Shown in pieces: positions 31,866 to 42,672 of a DNA stretch of 64,000 nt (its first letter is position 1; each line of letters opens with the position of its first letter). A program made the position numbers and the translations under genes. Under the pieces are notes generated by a model. The model saw only the letters and a program-made list of their open reading frames with translations, searched no databases and was not told the DNA's origin. The stretch is from Corynebacterium silvaticum (GTDB lineage Bacteria; Actinomycetota; Actinomycetes; Mycobacteriales; Mycobacteriaceae): NCBI RefSeq assembly GCF_004382825.2, contig NZ_SDQO02000001.1, positions 62,001-126,000 of the forward strand, given 5' to 3'.

Positions 31866-34800
31866 GTGACTGAACACAGCATCTTTAAAGGGCAGCAGTC
31901 CGGATCTTCGCGTCTCGTTGAACGCTTTGATTCCGAGCCTTTTGCGCTCGTATTTGCCGGGCAGGGGTTTGATTGGTTAAAGACCCTCCGCGTATCAGTA
32001 GCCCAGGGTGCAGGGAAAACCTTGGAGCCAATCGTTGCAGAGGCAGCGCAACGTCTGATTCCTATTTCAGATGTACTGGCGGTTGCTAGGCCATTTGGTT
32101 TTAAGCCATTGGAGTGGGCCAATCAAGAGGACAATGCAAGCGTGGATGCATCCCAAGCCGCTATCAGCGTGCCTGGTATTCTCACGTCCCAACTAGCCAC
32201 GCTGGACCTGCTGGAAAGCCAAGGCCTGGATGTGGATAAAGCCGCTGCGGTTATTGGTCATTCGCAGGGTGTTTTGGGTGTTCATAGCGTGCGAGACCTT
32301 ACTCGTGCCGCAGAGATTCTTGCCATTGCAGAAATCATCGGTGCGGTCATCGGGCATCACGCTCGTGTCACAGGACTGGTGGCACGCGGTGGTACCGCTC
32401 CCATGGTCTCGATTGACGGCATTACTTGTGAACAATTGGAGTCCGCTATCTCTGCTGCATGCGGCGGCATTGATAAGGACATTCGCCCTGTAGTTGGGCT
32501 TAAGAACTCGCGTACTAATTTTGTACTCGTTGGGCGTCCTAAAGACAACGAGGCAGTGCTGAATATTCTGCGCTCGCAGGCAGCAGCTGATGCGCGTGCA
32601 GTAGAGGCCAAGAAGCGTGGCGGTTCTGCTTTCGCCCCGAAGATGACCTCGTTGAACGTTCAGGTGGCTTTCCATCACCCAGCTATGCTTCCTGCCGTTG
32701 AACGCGTGGTTGAGCTTGCGGAACGCGCTGGTTTGGATGGAGACCTTGCGCGGAACATCGCCATGGACGTCATGGTCACTCCGGTCGATTGGGGTTCTGA
32801 TGTACAGACCGCGCTTGACCAGGGCGCACGATGGTTCCTTGACGTGGGACCACACGGAGGCGTGGTATCCCTGACCGAGCAAGCACTTCTGGGGCGTGGC
32901 GCAATGTCCTTCGCCGTGTGCGGCACAGAAGGCCAAGCACAGCTTTTCGACGCTGGCCGCGCGCCCATCCTCCCGCAGCCTTTTGCGGCTTTCTCGCCGA
33001 CGCTGATAAAAACTCCTCATGGCGTGCGCGTAAAGACTAAGTTTACTGAGCTCACCGGGCGTAGCCCCATGCTCCTTGCCGGGATGACCCCGACCACCGT
33101 TGACCCGGAGATCGTCGCGGCGGCAGCGAATGCAGGCCACTGGGCAGAGCTAGCAGGTGGCGGCCAGGTCACCCCTGAGATCCTAGAAAGCAACATAGCC
33201 AAGCTCACCGGCTTGCTGCAACCAGGCGTGAACGCACAGTTCAACTCCATGTTCCTGGATCCTTATCTGTGGAAGATGCAGATCGGTGGCAAGCGGCTGG
33301 TGCCTAAGGCGCGGGAAAATGGTGCGCCTATTGACGGCATCGTGATCACGGCGGGTATCCCAGAGCATGAAGAGGCCGTGGCTCTCGTGCACGAGCTGCG
33401 TTCTGGCGGATTCCCGTGGGTTGCTTTTAAGCCCGGCGCGGTAAAGCACATCATGAAGATTTTGGCTATTGCCAAAGACGTTCCAGAAACCCCCATCATT
33501 ATGCAGATTGAGGGTGGCAAGGCTGGCGGGCACCACTCATGGGAGGACTTGGATGAGCTGCTCATCAGTACGTATGCCAAGATCCGTGAGCATGACAACG
33601 TGGTGGTGTGCGTCGGCGGTGGCATAGGCACCCCGGAGCGCGCTGCAGACTATCTGACCGGTTCGTGGGCTCGTCATTATGGCTTCCCCGATATGCCTGT
33701 CGACGGCATTCTCGTGGGCACGGCTGCCATGGCGACCAAGGAAGCGAAGACTTCTGAGGCCGTAAAGCAGCTGCTGGTTGAGACGCAGGGCACTCAGGAA
33801 TGGGTCGCAGCTGGTAGCGCAAACCAGGGCATGGCTTCTGGCCTATCGCAGCTGGGCGCGGATATTCATGAGATTGATAATTCCTTTGCCAAGGCTGGCC
33901 GTCTTTTGGATTCGGTGGCTGGAGACGCAGAGGCTGTGGCAGCTCATCGCGAAGAGATCATCGCGGCGATTGCTAAGACGGCCAAACCATACTTTGGCGA
34001 TGTTGAAGACATGACGTACCAGCAGTGGCTTGAGCGCTATCTTGAGCTGTCTGGTCCTGTGGACGGACAGTGGATTGATTCGAGCTGGTACCGCAGGTTC
34101 GTGGAGATGCTGCACCGCGCCGAGGCGCGTCTGGTGGCACAGGACCATGGTTCTTTCCCATCGGTTGTCTCTGTGGAAGAGACGGAATCGCCACAGGTGG
34201 GCGTCGATACGCTCTGTGCGCATTACCCGGCTGCTGAGACCCTCGTGCACCCGGCGGATGCGGCGTGGTTCCTAGAAGCGCTGGCAACCCCGGGCAAGCC
34301 TGCTAACTTTGTGCCGGTCATTGATAAAGATGTGCGCCGTCGCTGGCGTTCGGACTCATTGTGGCAGGCCCATGATGAGCGCTACAGGGCGGATCAGGTC
34401 GCTATTATCCCTGGTACGGCTGCGGTTTCGGGTATCACGGTGGCTAATGAGCCAGTCGCTGAGCTGCTTGGTCGTTTTAACGCTGCTACCGTTGATCGCT
34501 TGGACGCCGCAGAAGCGGAAGAGGCTCAGGCCAGCGTGGTCGAGCGCGTGCTGAATGCCTCTGGTACTTCATGGGCGGGTCGCCAGGTCGATTCTCTTAC
34601 CGCCCGACTGGGGACTGCCTCGGAATGGGATGTTGAGGCGAACGTTGCGATGCACGCACCGAGCGGGGCGCGACTTGTGGAACTTGATGCTGAGCACGCC
34701 GAGCTTCAGGTGCCGTTGCTGGGGTCTACTGCTCCTGGAGTGGCGGCCAGCATTGCTATCCGTCTCACCATGCCCGAGGACGCGCCAGCCGGTTGTGTAC

Positions 34801-37800
34801 CGCTGGTTACCAGGGAAGACGCAGAAACCGCGATGGAGGGGCTGACCCAGATAGCTGCCGGTGGTGTATTGGGTTCCATGGACGATGACGGCGTGACTGC
34901 TGTCTGGCAGAGCGCCCTGAGCCGCGAGGATGCAGCTACCTATGAGACCGTGACTGCCGGCTATCTTCCTGCTTCTGTCGAGTCAGCAGGTATTGCCCCT
35001 GACATCCTGGTGGGCAAAGCATGGCCAGCTATCTTCACCGCAGTGCGCAATGCCGTAATCCCGGACTCTGACGGCGCGAAGGTCGTCGAGGGAATGCTCT
35101 CCTTGGTGCACCTTGAGCACCATGTCACTATGGTCGACCAGGACTTGTTCTCTCATTGCGTTACCGCCGAGGATTCCTCACCTGTATCCATTGAGGTGAG
35201 CGCCCGGGCGGAGGAAATCGTAGACACCACCATTGGACGCATCGTGATCGTCCGCGCGGAATTGCGTGTCGACGGCACCCTGCTGGCACGCCTCAGCGAG
35301 CGCATGGCTATCCGCGGTCGCCGCGGGAATGCCGTAGTCCGGACGAACACCTCTGCTCTTCCCAGTGTCATTGACGCACCCCGGTCCTTCCGCGCGTTTG
35401 CAGCCGTCACGGCTCCGCAATCCATGCATCCTTTTGCCGTAGCGACGGGCGACCGAAACCCCATTCACGTGTCCGAGACCGCCGCAAAGCTGGCAGGCCT
35501 GGGAGAAGGCGTGATTGTTCATGGCATGTGGACATCTGCAATGGCCGAGCTTATTGCCGCTGGTGGCTACTCCGATGAATCTGTATCCACCCGACCGAAT
35601 AAGGTCATGGAATATACCGCGACGATGCTCGCGCCGGTGTTGCCGGGCCAAGAAGTAGAGTTCCTGGTTGAGCGCTCGGGCATTGATTCGCGCGAGGGGC
35701 GCGGTGAAGTTCGTGAGATCACCGCAACCGTTCAAGGCTCTATAGTCCTTACCGCGACCGCGGTCATGGCTGCACCGACAACATTCTATGCATTCCCAGG
35801 TCAGGGCATTCAGTCGCAGGGCATGGGTATGGAATCTCGTGTGCGTTCTGCAGCTGCTCGTGACGTGTGGGCGCGTGCGGATCACCACACCCGCTCTGCA
35901 CTAGGATTCTCTGTTTTGGACATCGTTCAAAACAACCCAACCGAGGTTCGCGTTGCTGGCGAGACATTCTCGCACCCCAAGGGCGTTCTTTTCCTCACCC
36001 AGTTCACACAGGTGGCTATGGCAACCCTCGGTGTTGCTCAGATAGCTGAGATGAAGGAAGCTGGGGCTCTCGACGAGAAGGCGTGGTTTGCTGGCCACTC
36101 TGTGGGCGAATACAACGCGCTATCTGCCTATGCAGGCGTTCTGTCCCTTGAGAGCGTAGTAGAGATCGTCTACCAGCGTGGACTTACCATGCATAGGCTG
36201 GTGGAGCGGGATCAGGATGGAAACTCCAACTATGGTCTTGCCGCTTTGCGTCCACACAAGATGGGACTCACCGAATCTCAGGTCTTTGATTATGTCGCTG
36301 GCATATCCCAAGAATCTGGCGAGTTCCTTGAAATCGTCAACTACAACCTTGCCGGAATGCAGTACGCAGTGGCAGGAACAAGCAAGGGACTCAAAGCCCT
36401 AAGCGCTGATGTGGAACACCGCGCGCCGGGCAAGCGGGCCTTCATCATGATTCCTGGTGTCGACGTGCCCTTCCACTCCTCGCATCTCCTTGATGGTGTG
36501 GATGCCTTCCGCGAGCACCTGGATTCATTGATTCCAGCGGACGTAGATCTGTCTATGCTGGTCGATCGTTATGTTCCCAACCTCGTAGCACGCCCATTCG
36601 AGCTCACCACGGACTTTGTCTCCGCCATACTTGAGGTGGCACCGGCTGAGATTCTTAAAGACGTTCTTGAGCGCTTTGATGAGTTGTCACAAGCACCGGT
36701 CACGCTTGCTCGCACCTTGCTGGTGGAGCTGCTGGCATGGCAGTTTGCGTCGCCAGTGCGCTGGATTGAGACGCAAGATCTGATCCTGCGCCCTGTCTCT
36801 GAGGGCGGCCTCGGCGTGGAGCGTTTTGTCGAGGTAGGCGTGGGCTCGGCACCGACTATCGCGAACATGATGGGACAGACTCTCCGGCTTCCGCAGTACG
36901 ACGGCGCCGAGGTGGAAGTACTCAACATTGAGCGCGACCGCTCGATAGTCTTTGCCACCGATGAGTTGACACGTACTGTGGCTGCACAGGCTACCGACGC
37001 AGAAGCAGAGTCTGCTGAGGTCGCACAGGATGTTGCAACGGTTCAGGTTGCCGCAGCCGTGGCACCCACTGAGGTCCCGGCGGCCGCTAGTGGCGCTCGC
37101 CCAGACGACATTGCCTTTACTCCGGCTGACGCAACGATGATGCTGATCGCGTTGTGGACTAAGGTTCGCCCGGAACAGATGGGCGATGCGGACTCGATCG
37201 AATCCCTGGTTGAGGGCGTATCTTCTCGTCGTAACCAGCTGCTGCTAGACCTGGGCGTGGAATTTGGCCTTGGCGCAATTGACGGTGCCGCAGATGCGGA
37301 ACTGGTGGAGCTCAAGAAGACGGTCTCGCGGATGGCTAAGGGCTACAGCGCCTTTGGGCCAGTGCTTTCCGACGCCGCCAATGATGCCCTTCGCCGAATC
37401 ACAGGACCTACCGGCAAACGCCCCAACTATATTTCCGAACGCGTAGCGTCCACGTGGCAGCTTGGCGCTGGCTGGGCCGATCACGTTACGGCAGCTGTGG
37501 TCATTGGTGCTCGTGAGGGCTCATCCCTGCGAGGGGGAGACCTCGCAACCTTGACGCCTGCGGCACCCTCTAACGCAGCTGAGCTAGATCAGCTTATCGA
37601 CGCTGCTGTGCAAGAAGTCGCTGCTCGTCAGGGTGTGGCAGTCGCACTTCCGGGTGGCGCATCAGCCGGCGGCGGAGTCGTCGACTCGGCAGCATTGGGC
37701 GAATTCGCGGAACAAGTGACAGGCAAAGAAGGCGTTCTTGCAGCGACGGCTCGCACGATTTTGTCCTCGCTGGGCTTGCATGACACCGCAGAAACTCAGT

Positions 37801-40800
37801 CCCTAGAAGACTCCGATGCAGATGCGGCGCTGTATGAACTCGTGTCTCAGGAGCTAGGCGCTGATTGGCCTCGACAGGTCGCCCCGAGTTTTGACGCCAA
37901 CCAGGCAGTTCTTCTCGACGACCGCTGGGCTTCGGCGCGTGAGGATCTTTCCCGCGCAGCACTGGGAGAGGGGTCAGTGGATTCCCTCGACCTCACTGGC
38001 GCAGGTGAGATCGTTGCGCAGCAAGCTGAATTCTTTGGATTCGAAGAACTCGCTGCACAAGCGCGCTCACAGGAAGCACTCGCGTTTGCTGACGACGTCG
38101 CCGTGGTCACCGGTGCCTCACCAAACTCCATTGCAGCTGCGGTAACCGCCGAACTGCTCTCCGGCGGGGCAACCGTGGTCGTCACGACCTCCTCTTTGAA
38201 CCATTCCCGCCTGCAGTTCTATAAGAATCTGTACCGGGAAAGTGCCCGTGGCGGTGCCGCGTTGTGGATTGTTCCTGCGAACCTCTCCTCCTTCGTGGAT
38301 ATCGACGGCATCATCAAGTGGGTTGGCGAGGAACAAACCGCGACGGTCAATGCCCAAAAGCAAGTGATCAAGCCAGCACTTGTTCCTACGCTCTTGTTCC
38401 CCTTCGCAGCACCGCGCGTCCAAGGTTCCTTGTCCGACGCTGGCCCGCAGGCAGAGATGCAGATGCGCCTCTTGCTGTGGTCCGTCGAACGCCTCATCGC
38501 AGGGCTATCGGAGTTGGGTACTAACACCCATGTGGGCGAACGACTACATGTTGTCCTCCCAGGTTCTCCCAACCGTGGTCGTTTTGGCGGCGATGGTGCG
38601 TATGGCGAATCTAAGGCGGCCCTCGACGCGCTTGTCACACGCTGGAATGTAGAAAAGTCGTGGAAGCCACATACCTCGCTCGTCCATGTTCTCATCGGAT
38701 GGGTACGCGGAACCGGACTCATGGGTGGAAATGACCCACTCGTCGAGACCGTCGAAGCAGCCGGCGTTACCACCTACTCCACGCAGGAGATCGCCGAGAT
38801 TCTGATCGGCCAGGTCAGCGCAGAGGTACGTCGTCAAGCTGCAGAAGCTCCGATAACCGTTGATTACACCGGTGGCCTAGCAGAGTGCGATCTCAACTTG
38901 GCTGAACTCGCAAGCAGCATCCATTCTCAGGTCTCGGAAGAAACAGATGCACCTGAAGAGAGCGCTCCGACTCTTAAGGCATTGCCTACTCCTGCTTCTA
39001 CCGCTCAAGAAACCCGTCCAGATTTCCGTGGGCAGGTTCACCAGAATCTGGATGACATGGTGGTTATCGTGGGCGCTGGAGAACTTGGGCCATACGGCTC
39101 TGCTCGCACCCGCTTTGAGGCCGAGCTCACCGGCGACCTCGGTGCTGCAGGCGTTCTGGAACTGGCATGGACGATGGGGCTGGTTCACTGGGATGAAGAC
39201 CCCAAGCCGGGCTGGTATGACGCTGACGATGAGCCTGTGGACGAGGCGGACATCTACGACCGCTTCCATGATGAGGTTCTGGCTCGCGTTGGCGTGCGTC
39301 GCTACCATGACGACTTCCACATGGTGGACAACTTTGCTCCAGAGCTCACCACGGTCTACTTGGATCAAGACCTCAGCTTTAGCGTGAACGACAAAGAAAC
39401 TGCTCGTACCTTTGTTGATTCAGAGCCAGAACTCACCTCAGCGGTGCTGAACAAGGAGACCGGCGAGTGGATAGTCACGCGGAAAGCCGGGTCGGCTGTG
39501 CGCGTTCCGCGCAGGATGGCTATGAGCCGATTTGTCGGTGGTCAAATCCCAGAAGGCTTTGACCCCAGCGTCTACGGTATCCCCGCTGACATGGTGGATA
39601 ACCTAGATCGCACCGCACTGTGGAACCTGGTGTGCACCGTCGATGCCTTCCTGTCCTCGGGATTCAGCCCCGCGGAACTGCTGCGGGAGCTTCACCCCGC
39701 ACGGGTCTCCTCCACACAGGGAACTGGCCTAGGCGGAATGCAGTCCATGCGTGCGCTGTACATCGATGGTTTGCTGTCAGAGCCTCGCCAAAACGACATT
39801 CTGCAAGAGGCACTTCCCAACGTTATGGCTGCTCATGTCATGCAGTCTTATGTGGGTGGATATGGCCAGATGATTCATCCGGTAGCTGCATGCGCAACTG
39901 CTGCTGTTTCCGTGGAAGAAGCCGTAGACAAGATCAAGTTGGGCAAGTCTGACTTTGTGGTCGCCGGTGGCTTCGATGACCTATCCATCGAGGGAATCAC
40001 CGGATTCGGTGATATGGCAGCTACCGCTGACTCTCAAGAAATGACGGCCAAAGGCATAGAAGATCGTTATTTCTCTCGCGCCAACGATCGCCGCCGTGGC
40101 GGATTCGTTGAATCTGCTGGTGGCGGAACCGTACTTCTGGCACGAGGCAGCCTGGCCGCTGAACTCGGACTCCCCGTACTCGGCGTGGTTGGATTCGCAG
40201 AATCCTTCGCAGACGGAGCGCACTTGTCTATCCCAGCCCCAGGCTTGGGCGCTCTTGGTGCTGCGCGTGGCGGAAAAGACTCTCGCCTTCTCGCGGATCT
40301 GAAACACCTGGGAGTCTCCGCGGATGACGTCCGGGTTGTGTCTAAGCACGACACCTCCACGAACGCGAATGATCCCAATGAGTCCGACCTCCACGAGCGT
40401 ATTGCGCACGCGATTGGTCGAACAGAGGGCAATCCGCTGTACGTGATCTCGCAAAAGAGCCTCACCGGCCACGCAAAGGGCGGCGCTGCTGCATTCCAGC
40501 TGATCGGCCTTACTCAGGTTCTGCGCACCGGTGTCGTACCAGCTAATTACAGCTTGGACTGCGTCGATCCTGTACTTGCAAAGCACTCGCACCTGGTGTG
40601 GCTGCGTCAGCCGCTCAACATTGGGCAGCTGGCTCCTAAAGCCGGAATCGTGACCTCCCTCGGATTCGGTCACGTGTCTGCACTCGTAGCCATCGTGCAC
40701 CCAGAAGCCTTCGCAGAAGCTGTTCGCAGTGAATGCGGCGAGGAAGCCCTTGCGACATGGCGTAAGGCTGCCGCAGACCGTGAACTCGCCGGTAGCCGTC

Positions 40801-40964
40801 GTTTACTCCGCGGCATGATGGGACGGGCCGCGCTGTACGAGCGTCCGGTGGAGCGAAACCTGGGCAGCAGTGGCGACGCTGGCAAGGAACGCGAGGCAGC
40901 AGTCCTCTTGAGCGATTCCGCACGACTCATCGACGGCATCCTCGTTCCTACCCCGAATAAGTAG
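31866..40964 (+). CDS. fas: Type I fatty acid synthase (multifunctional)
   Basis: One 3032-residue polypeptide carrying out the whole cycle of de novo fatty acid synthesis in the cytosol, giving precursors of phospholipids and mycolic acids. By eye, in order: acyl/acetyltransferase (VIGHSQGVLGVHS near 130), enoyl reductase (MLLAGMTPTTVDPEIVAAAANAG near 400), dehydratase hot-dog region (GDRNPIHVSETAAKLAG near 1195), malonyl/palmitoyl transferase (FAGHSVGEYNAL near 1408), ACP (SRRNQLLLDLGVEFGLGAIDGAADAEL near 1780, with the pantetheine Ser in this segment), ketoreductase (AVVTGASPNSIAAAVTAELL near 2080) and ketosynthase (VAACATAAVSVEEAVDKI, active Cys near 2675). GTG 31866 follows CAGGAGAG. The 9.1 kb frame is unbroken. 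The gene for its activating AcpS lies 135 bp downstream. Confidence 0.97.
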   Translation: MTEHSIFKGQQSGSSRLVERFDSEPFALVFAGQGFDWLKTLRVSVAQGAGKTLEPIVAEAAQRLIPISDVLAVARPFGFKPLEWANQEDNASVDASQAAISVPGILTSQLATLDLLESQGLDVDKAAAVIGHSQGVLGVHSVRDLTRAAEILAIAEIIGAVIGHHARVTGLVARGGTAPMVSIDGITCEQLESAISAACGGIDKDIRPVVGLKNSRTNFVLVGRPKDNEAVLNILRSQAAADARAVEAKKRGGSAFAPKMTSLNVQVAFHHPAMLPAVERVVELAERAGLDGDLARNIAMDVMVTPVDWGSDVQTALDQGARWFLDVGPHGGVVSLTEQALLGRGAMSFAVCGTEGQAQLFDAGRAPILPQPFAAFSPTLIKTPHGVRVKTKFTELTGRSPMLLAGMTPTTVDPEIVAAAANAGHWAELAGGGQVTPEILESNIAKLTGLLQPGVNAQFNSMFLDPYLWKMQIGGKRLVPKARENGAPIDGIVITAGIPEHEEAVALVHELRSGGFPWVAFKPGAVKHIMKILAIAKDVPETPIIMQIEGGKAGGHHSWEDLDELLISTYAKIREHDNVVVCVGGGIGTPERAADYLTGSWARHYGFPDMPVDGILVGTAAMATKEAKTSEAVKQLLVETQGTQEWVAAGSANQGMASGLSQLGADIHEIDNSFAKAGRLLDSVAGDAEAVAAHREEIIAAIAKTAKPYFGDVEDMTYQQWLERYLELSGPVDGQWIDSSWYRRFVEMLHRAEARLVAQDHGSFPSVVSVEETESPQVGVDTLCAHYPAAETLVHPADAAWFLEALATPGKPANFVPVIDKDVRRRWRSDSLWQAHDERYRADQVAIIPGTAAVSGITVANEPVAELLGRFNAATVDRLDAAEAEEAQASVVERVLNASGTSWAGRQVDSLTARLGTASEWDVEANVAMHAPSGARLVELDAEHAELQVPLLGSTAPGVAASIAIRLTMPEDAPAGCVPLVTREDAETAMEGLTQIAAGGVLGSMDDDGVTAVWQSALSREDAATYETVTAGYLPASVESAGIAPDILVGKAWPAIFTAVRNAVIPDSDGAKVVEGMLSLVHLEHHVTMVDQDLFSHCVTAEDSSPVSIEVSARAEEIVDTTIGRIVIVRAELRVDGTLLARLSERMAIRGRRGNAVVRTNTSALPSVIDAPRSFRAFAAVTAPQSMHPFAVATGDRNPIHVSETAAKLAGLGEGVIVHGMWTSAMAELIAAGGYSDESVSTRPNKVMEYTATMLAPVLPGQEVEFLVERSGIDSREGRGEVREITATVQGSIVLTATAVMAAPTTFYAFPGQGIQSQGMGMESRVRSAAARDVWARADHHTRSALGFSVLDIVQNNPTEVRVAGETFSHPKGVLFLTQFTQVAMATLGVAQIAEMKEAGALDEKAWFAGHSVGEYNALSAYAGVLSLESVVEIVYQRGLTMHRLVERDQDGNSNYGLAALRPHKMGLTESQVFDYVAGISQESGEFLEIVNYNLAGMQYAVAGTSKGLKALSADVEHRAPGKRAFIMIPGVDVPFHSSHLLDGVDAFREHLDSLIPADVDLSMLVDRYVPNLVARPFELTTDFVSAILEVAPAEILKDVLERFDELSQAPVTLARTLLVELLAWQFASPVRWIETQDLILRPVSEGGLGVERFVEVGVGSAPTIANMMGQTLRLPQYDGAEVEVLNIERDRSIVFATDELTRTVAAQATDAEAESAEVAQDVATVQVAAAVAPTEVPAAASGARPDDIAFTPADATMMLIALWTKVRPEQMGDADSIESLVEGVSSRRNQLLLDLGVEFGLGAIDGAADAELVELKKTVSRMAKGYSAFGPVLSDAANDALRRITGPTGKRPNYISERVASTWQLGAGWADHVTAAVVIGAREGSSLRGGDLATLTPAAPSNAAELDQLIDAAVQEVAARQGVAVALPGGASAGGGVVDSAALGEFAEQVTGKEGVLAATARTILSSLGLHDTAETQSLEDSDADAALYELVSQELGADWPRQVAPSFDANQAVLLDDRWASAREDLSRAALGEGSVDSLDLTGAGEIVAQQAEFFGFEELAAQARSQEALAFADDVAVVTGASPNSIAAAVTAELLSGGATVVVTTSSLNHSRLQFYKNLYRESARGGAALWIVPANLSSFVDIDGIIKWVGEEQTATVNAQKQVIKPALVPTLLFPFAAPRVQGSLSDAGPQAEMQMRLLLWSVERLIAGLSELGTNTHVGERLHVVLPGSPNRGRFGGDGAYGESKAALDALVTRWNVEKSWKPHTSLVHVLIGWVRGTGLMGGNDPLVETVEAAGVTTYSTQEIAEILIGQVSAEVRRQAAEAPITVDYTGGLAECDLNLAELASSIHSQVSEETDAPEESAPTLKALPTPASTAQETRPDFRGQVHQNLDDMVVIVGAGELGPYGSARTRFEAELTGDLGAAGVLELAWTMGLVHWDEDPKPGWYDADDEPVDEADIYDRFHDEVLARVGVRRYHDDFHMVDNFAPELTTVYLDQDLSFSVNDKETARTFVDSEPELTSAVLNKETGEWIVTRKAGSAVRVPRRMAMSRFVGGQIPEGFDPSVYGIPADMVDNLDRTALWNLVCTVDAFLSSGFSPAELLRELHPARVSSTQGTGLGGMQSMRALYIDGLLSEPRQNDILQEALPNVMAAHVMQSYVGGYGQMIHPVAACATAAVSVEEAVDKIKLGKSDFVVAGGFDDLSIEGITGFGDMAATADSQEMTAKGIEDRYFSRANDRRRGGFVESAGGGTVLLARGSLAAELGLPVLGVVGFAESFADGAHLSIPAPGLGALGAARGGKDSRLLADLKHLGVSADDVRVVSKHDTSTNANDPNESDLHERIAHAIGRTEGNPLYVISQKSLTGHAKGGAAAFQLIGLTQVLRTGVVPANYSLDCVDPVLAKHSHLVWLRQPLNIGQLAPKAGIVTSLGFGHVSALVAIVHPEAFAEAVRSECGEEALATWRKAAADRELAGSRRLLRGMMGRAALYERPVERNLGSSGDAGKEREAAVLLSDSARLIDGILVPTPNK

Positions 40965-40976
40965 TCTCCCCTGATC

Positions 40977-41020
40977 AAGGGCCTGCCCCACACCGACATC
41001 AACGTGTGGGGCAGGCCCTT
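40977..41020 (+). terminator. Hairpin between fas and acpS
   Basis: Perfect 17-bp stem (40977-40993 with 41004-41020) and ten-base loop. The 3' side lacks a long T-run (TTGTT), so it may only reduce transcription into acpS. Confidence 0.7.
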
Positions 41021-41098
41021 GTTCGTGCGCACTACGCATATCGCGTAGATCTCCCACGCGATAAACTTCAAGCGTTCCCGAGAAAAGGAAGATGACCC

Positions 41099-41494
41099 AT
41101 GTTTATTGGGACGGACCTCGTTCACATCCCTAGCTTTGCAGAGCAGCTACGCACGCCAGGTTCTTCTTTTGCAAACAACGTCTTCAGCGCGCTTGAGCTA
41201 CGAGTGGCCGCAACAAAGCCGGATAGAGATACGCACCTTGCCGGTCGATGGGCCGCCAAAGAGGCCTTTATCAAGGCATGGAGCCAAACGATGTACGGCA
41301 GCGCACCCGTGATAAGCGCGGAGAACGTCGAGTGGCGAGACATCGAAATAGTTCCGGACGCCTGGGGGAGAGTAGTGGTGAATCTCCGTGGGGAAATCCA
41401 AAGACTCGCGCAGATAGACCAGGCGCAGGTGAGCATCAGTCACGATCATGACTATGCCATCGCGCAGTGCCTTATCCCAGGGGCTGCAGGATAA
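41099..41494 (+). CDS. acpS: Holo-[acyl carrier protein] synthase for Fas
   Basis: Transfers 4'-phosphopantetheine from CoA to the ACP domain of the fatty acid synthase. The 131-residue length and the motifs GTDLVHIPSFAEQL (Mg-binding Asp), GRWAAKEAFIKAW (WxxKEA) and the C-terminal VSISHDHDYAIAQ fit the AcpS type. ATG 41099 is preceded by AAAAGGAAG. Position directly after fas is conserved in corynebacteria and mycobacteria. It converges with the TetR gene, ending four bases from it. Confidence 0.95.
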   Translation: MFIGTDLVHIPSFAEQLRTPGSSFANNVFSALELRVAATKPDRDTHLAGRWAAKEAFIKAWSQTMYGSAPVISAENVEWRDIEIVPDAWGRVVVNLRGEIQRLAQIDQAQVSISHDHDYAIAQCLIPGAAG

Positions 41495-41498
41495 GAAG

Positions 41499-42152
41499 CT
41501 AGCCGGTGGCTACAGCAAAGAGATAGGCCACCAGCATCCTCTTAATTTCCGTAACTCGCGCGTGGAACATCTCATCTGTGGAAGCACGGTCATAGACCGC
41601 GTAGTTCAGCAGCGAGGAGACCGTGTGCACCAGCATGCGAGAGATTTCCGCCCGGCCTTCTTCTGACGTTTGCGGGGCGAGCGGGCGCAGCGCTTCTCCC
41701 ACGATTTCTAGCATGGGCTTTTCTGTGGCCGCTGCTGTCGCTCGCGTCGCGGGAGTGGACTGAATGGCATGCCAGACGCTCCTGCGGGAGGGGTCTGCAC
41801 GCCACATATCCGCCAGGTGATCAATGAACTCGTCGAGGAAGTCCGGCCACTGAAGCGCCGGGACCTGCTCAGAGAACTTTTGTATTTCTGCCAGGGAAGC
41901 CGCGGTGTCTTGGCGATCGAGCTCGCAGATCATCACGTATTTATTGGCAAAGAATTGGTAGATGGTTCCGATGGGCACCTCGGCGCGACGGGCGACTTCA
42001 TCGAAGGTAAAGGACTCAAAGCCTACGTCGACAAGCACAGAGCGAGCAGCAGCGAGGATTCTGTTGAACCTCTCGCGGCTGCGTTGCTGCGCGGGCCTGC
42101 GGCGAGGGAGGAGAATTTCCCCGCTGGTCCTGATTACTTCGGGTTTGCCCAT
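41499..42152 (-). CDS. fasR: TetR-family regulator, probable FasR
   Basis: A 217-residue repressor with an N-terminal helix-turn-helix (RILAAARSVLVDVGFESFTFDEVARRAEVPIGTIYQFFANK) and a helical ligand-binding C-terminus. In C. glutamicum a TetR gene at this place, between the fas/acpS block and bcp, encodes FasR, the repressor of fatty acid synthesis genes. The symbol here rests on family and position only. It converges with acpS. Ligand would be expected to be an acyl-CoA, by inference. Confidence 0.7.
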   Translation of the reverse strand: MGKPEVIRTSGEILLPRRRPAQQRSRERFNRILAAARSVLVDVGFESFTFDEVARRAEVPIGTIYQFFANKYVMICELDRQDTAASLAEIQKFSEQVPALQWPDFLDEFIDHLADMWRADPSRRSVWHAIQSTPATRATAAATEKPMLEIVGEALRPLAPQTSEEGRAEISRMLVHTVSSLLNYAVYDRASTDEMFHARVTEIKRMLVAYLFAVATG

Positions 42153-42192
42153 GGTTTACATCGATTGATTCTTTACTAGAGAAGACTGATAG

Positions 42193-42672
42193 TTATTCGC
42201 TGGCGAGCAGATCGCGGAGCACGCGTGCAACATGGCCTGTAGCACGGACGTTGTATAAGGCTAAGCCAAGCGTTCCGTCTGGTTCTACAAGAAACGTTGA
42301 GCGGATAACGCCTTGGACCACTTTGCCGTAGTTCTTTTTCTCTCCAAATGCGCCGTAGGCCTTCATGACGTCCTTAGATGCGTCGGAAAGCAACGGGAAA
42401 TTAAGCTCATGGTCGTTGCGGAAGTCACTGAGCTTTTCCACCTTATCGGGGGAGATGCCGACAACGTTGATACCTAGATTGTCGAGCTGAGCAAGGTTAT
42501 CCCGGAAGTCACACGCCTCCTTTGTACATCCAGGGGTATTAGCGCGGGGATAAAAATAGACCAGCACCCGAGAGCCACGGAAATCCTTAAGTGCCGTTGT
42601 GCCGCCCTTGTCATTGGGAAGATCAAAGTCGGGGGCCATATCGCCGATGGAAAGTCGCACTTGTTCAGTCAT
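42193..42672 (-). CDS. bcp: Thioredoxin-dependent thiol peroxidase (Bcp/PrxQ)
   Basis: Reduces hydrogen peroxide and organic hydroperoxides with thioredoxin. The peroxidatic Cys is in ANTPGCTKEACDFRDN, with the resolving Cys five residues later, the classical PrxQ spacing. The fold markers FDLPNDKGGTTALKDFRGSRVLVYFYP and VVGISPDKVEKLSDFRNDHELNFPLLSD are present. It is 159 residues and starts at ATG 42672. It lies directly downstream of the region that also gives rise to fasR on the same strand. Confidence 0.95.
   Translation of the reverse strand: MTEQVRLSIGDMAPDFDLPNDKGGTTALKDFRGSRVLVYFYPRANTPGCTKEACDFRDNLAQLDNLGINVVGISPDKVEKLSDFRNDHELNFPLLSDASKDVMKAYGAFGEKKNYGKVVQGVIRSTFLVEPDGTLGLALYNVRATGHVARVLRDLLASE

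Noticed and set aside
32193..33140. Minus-strand open frame of 315 codons inside fas
   Set aside because: Antisense shadow of the fas coding sequence with no family resemblance.
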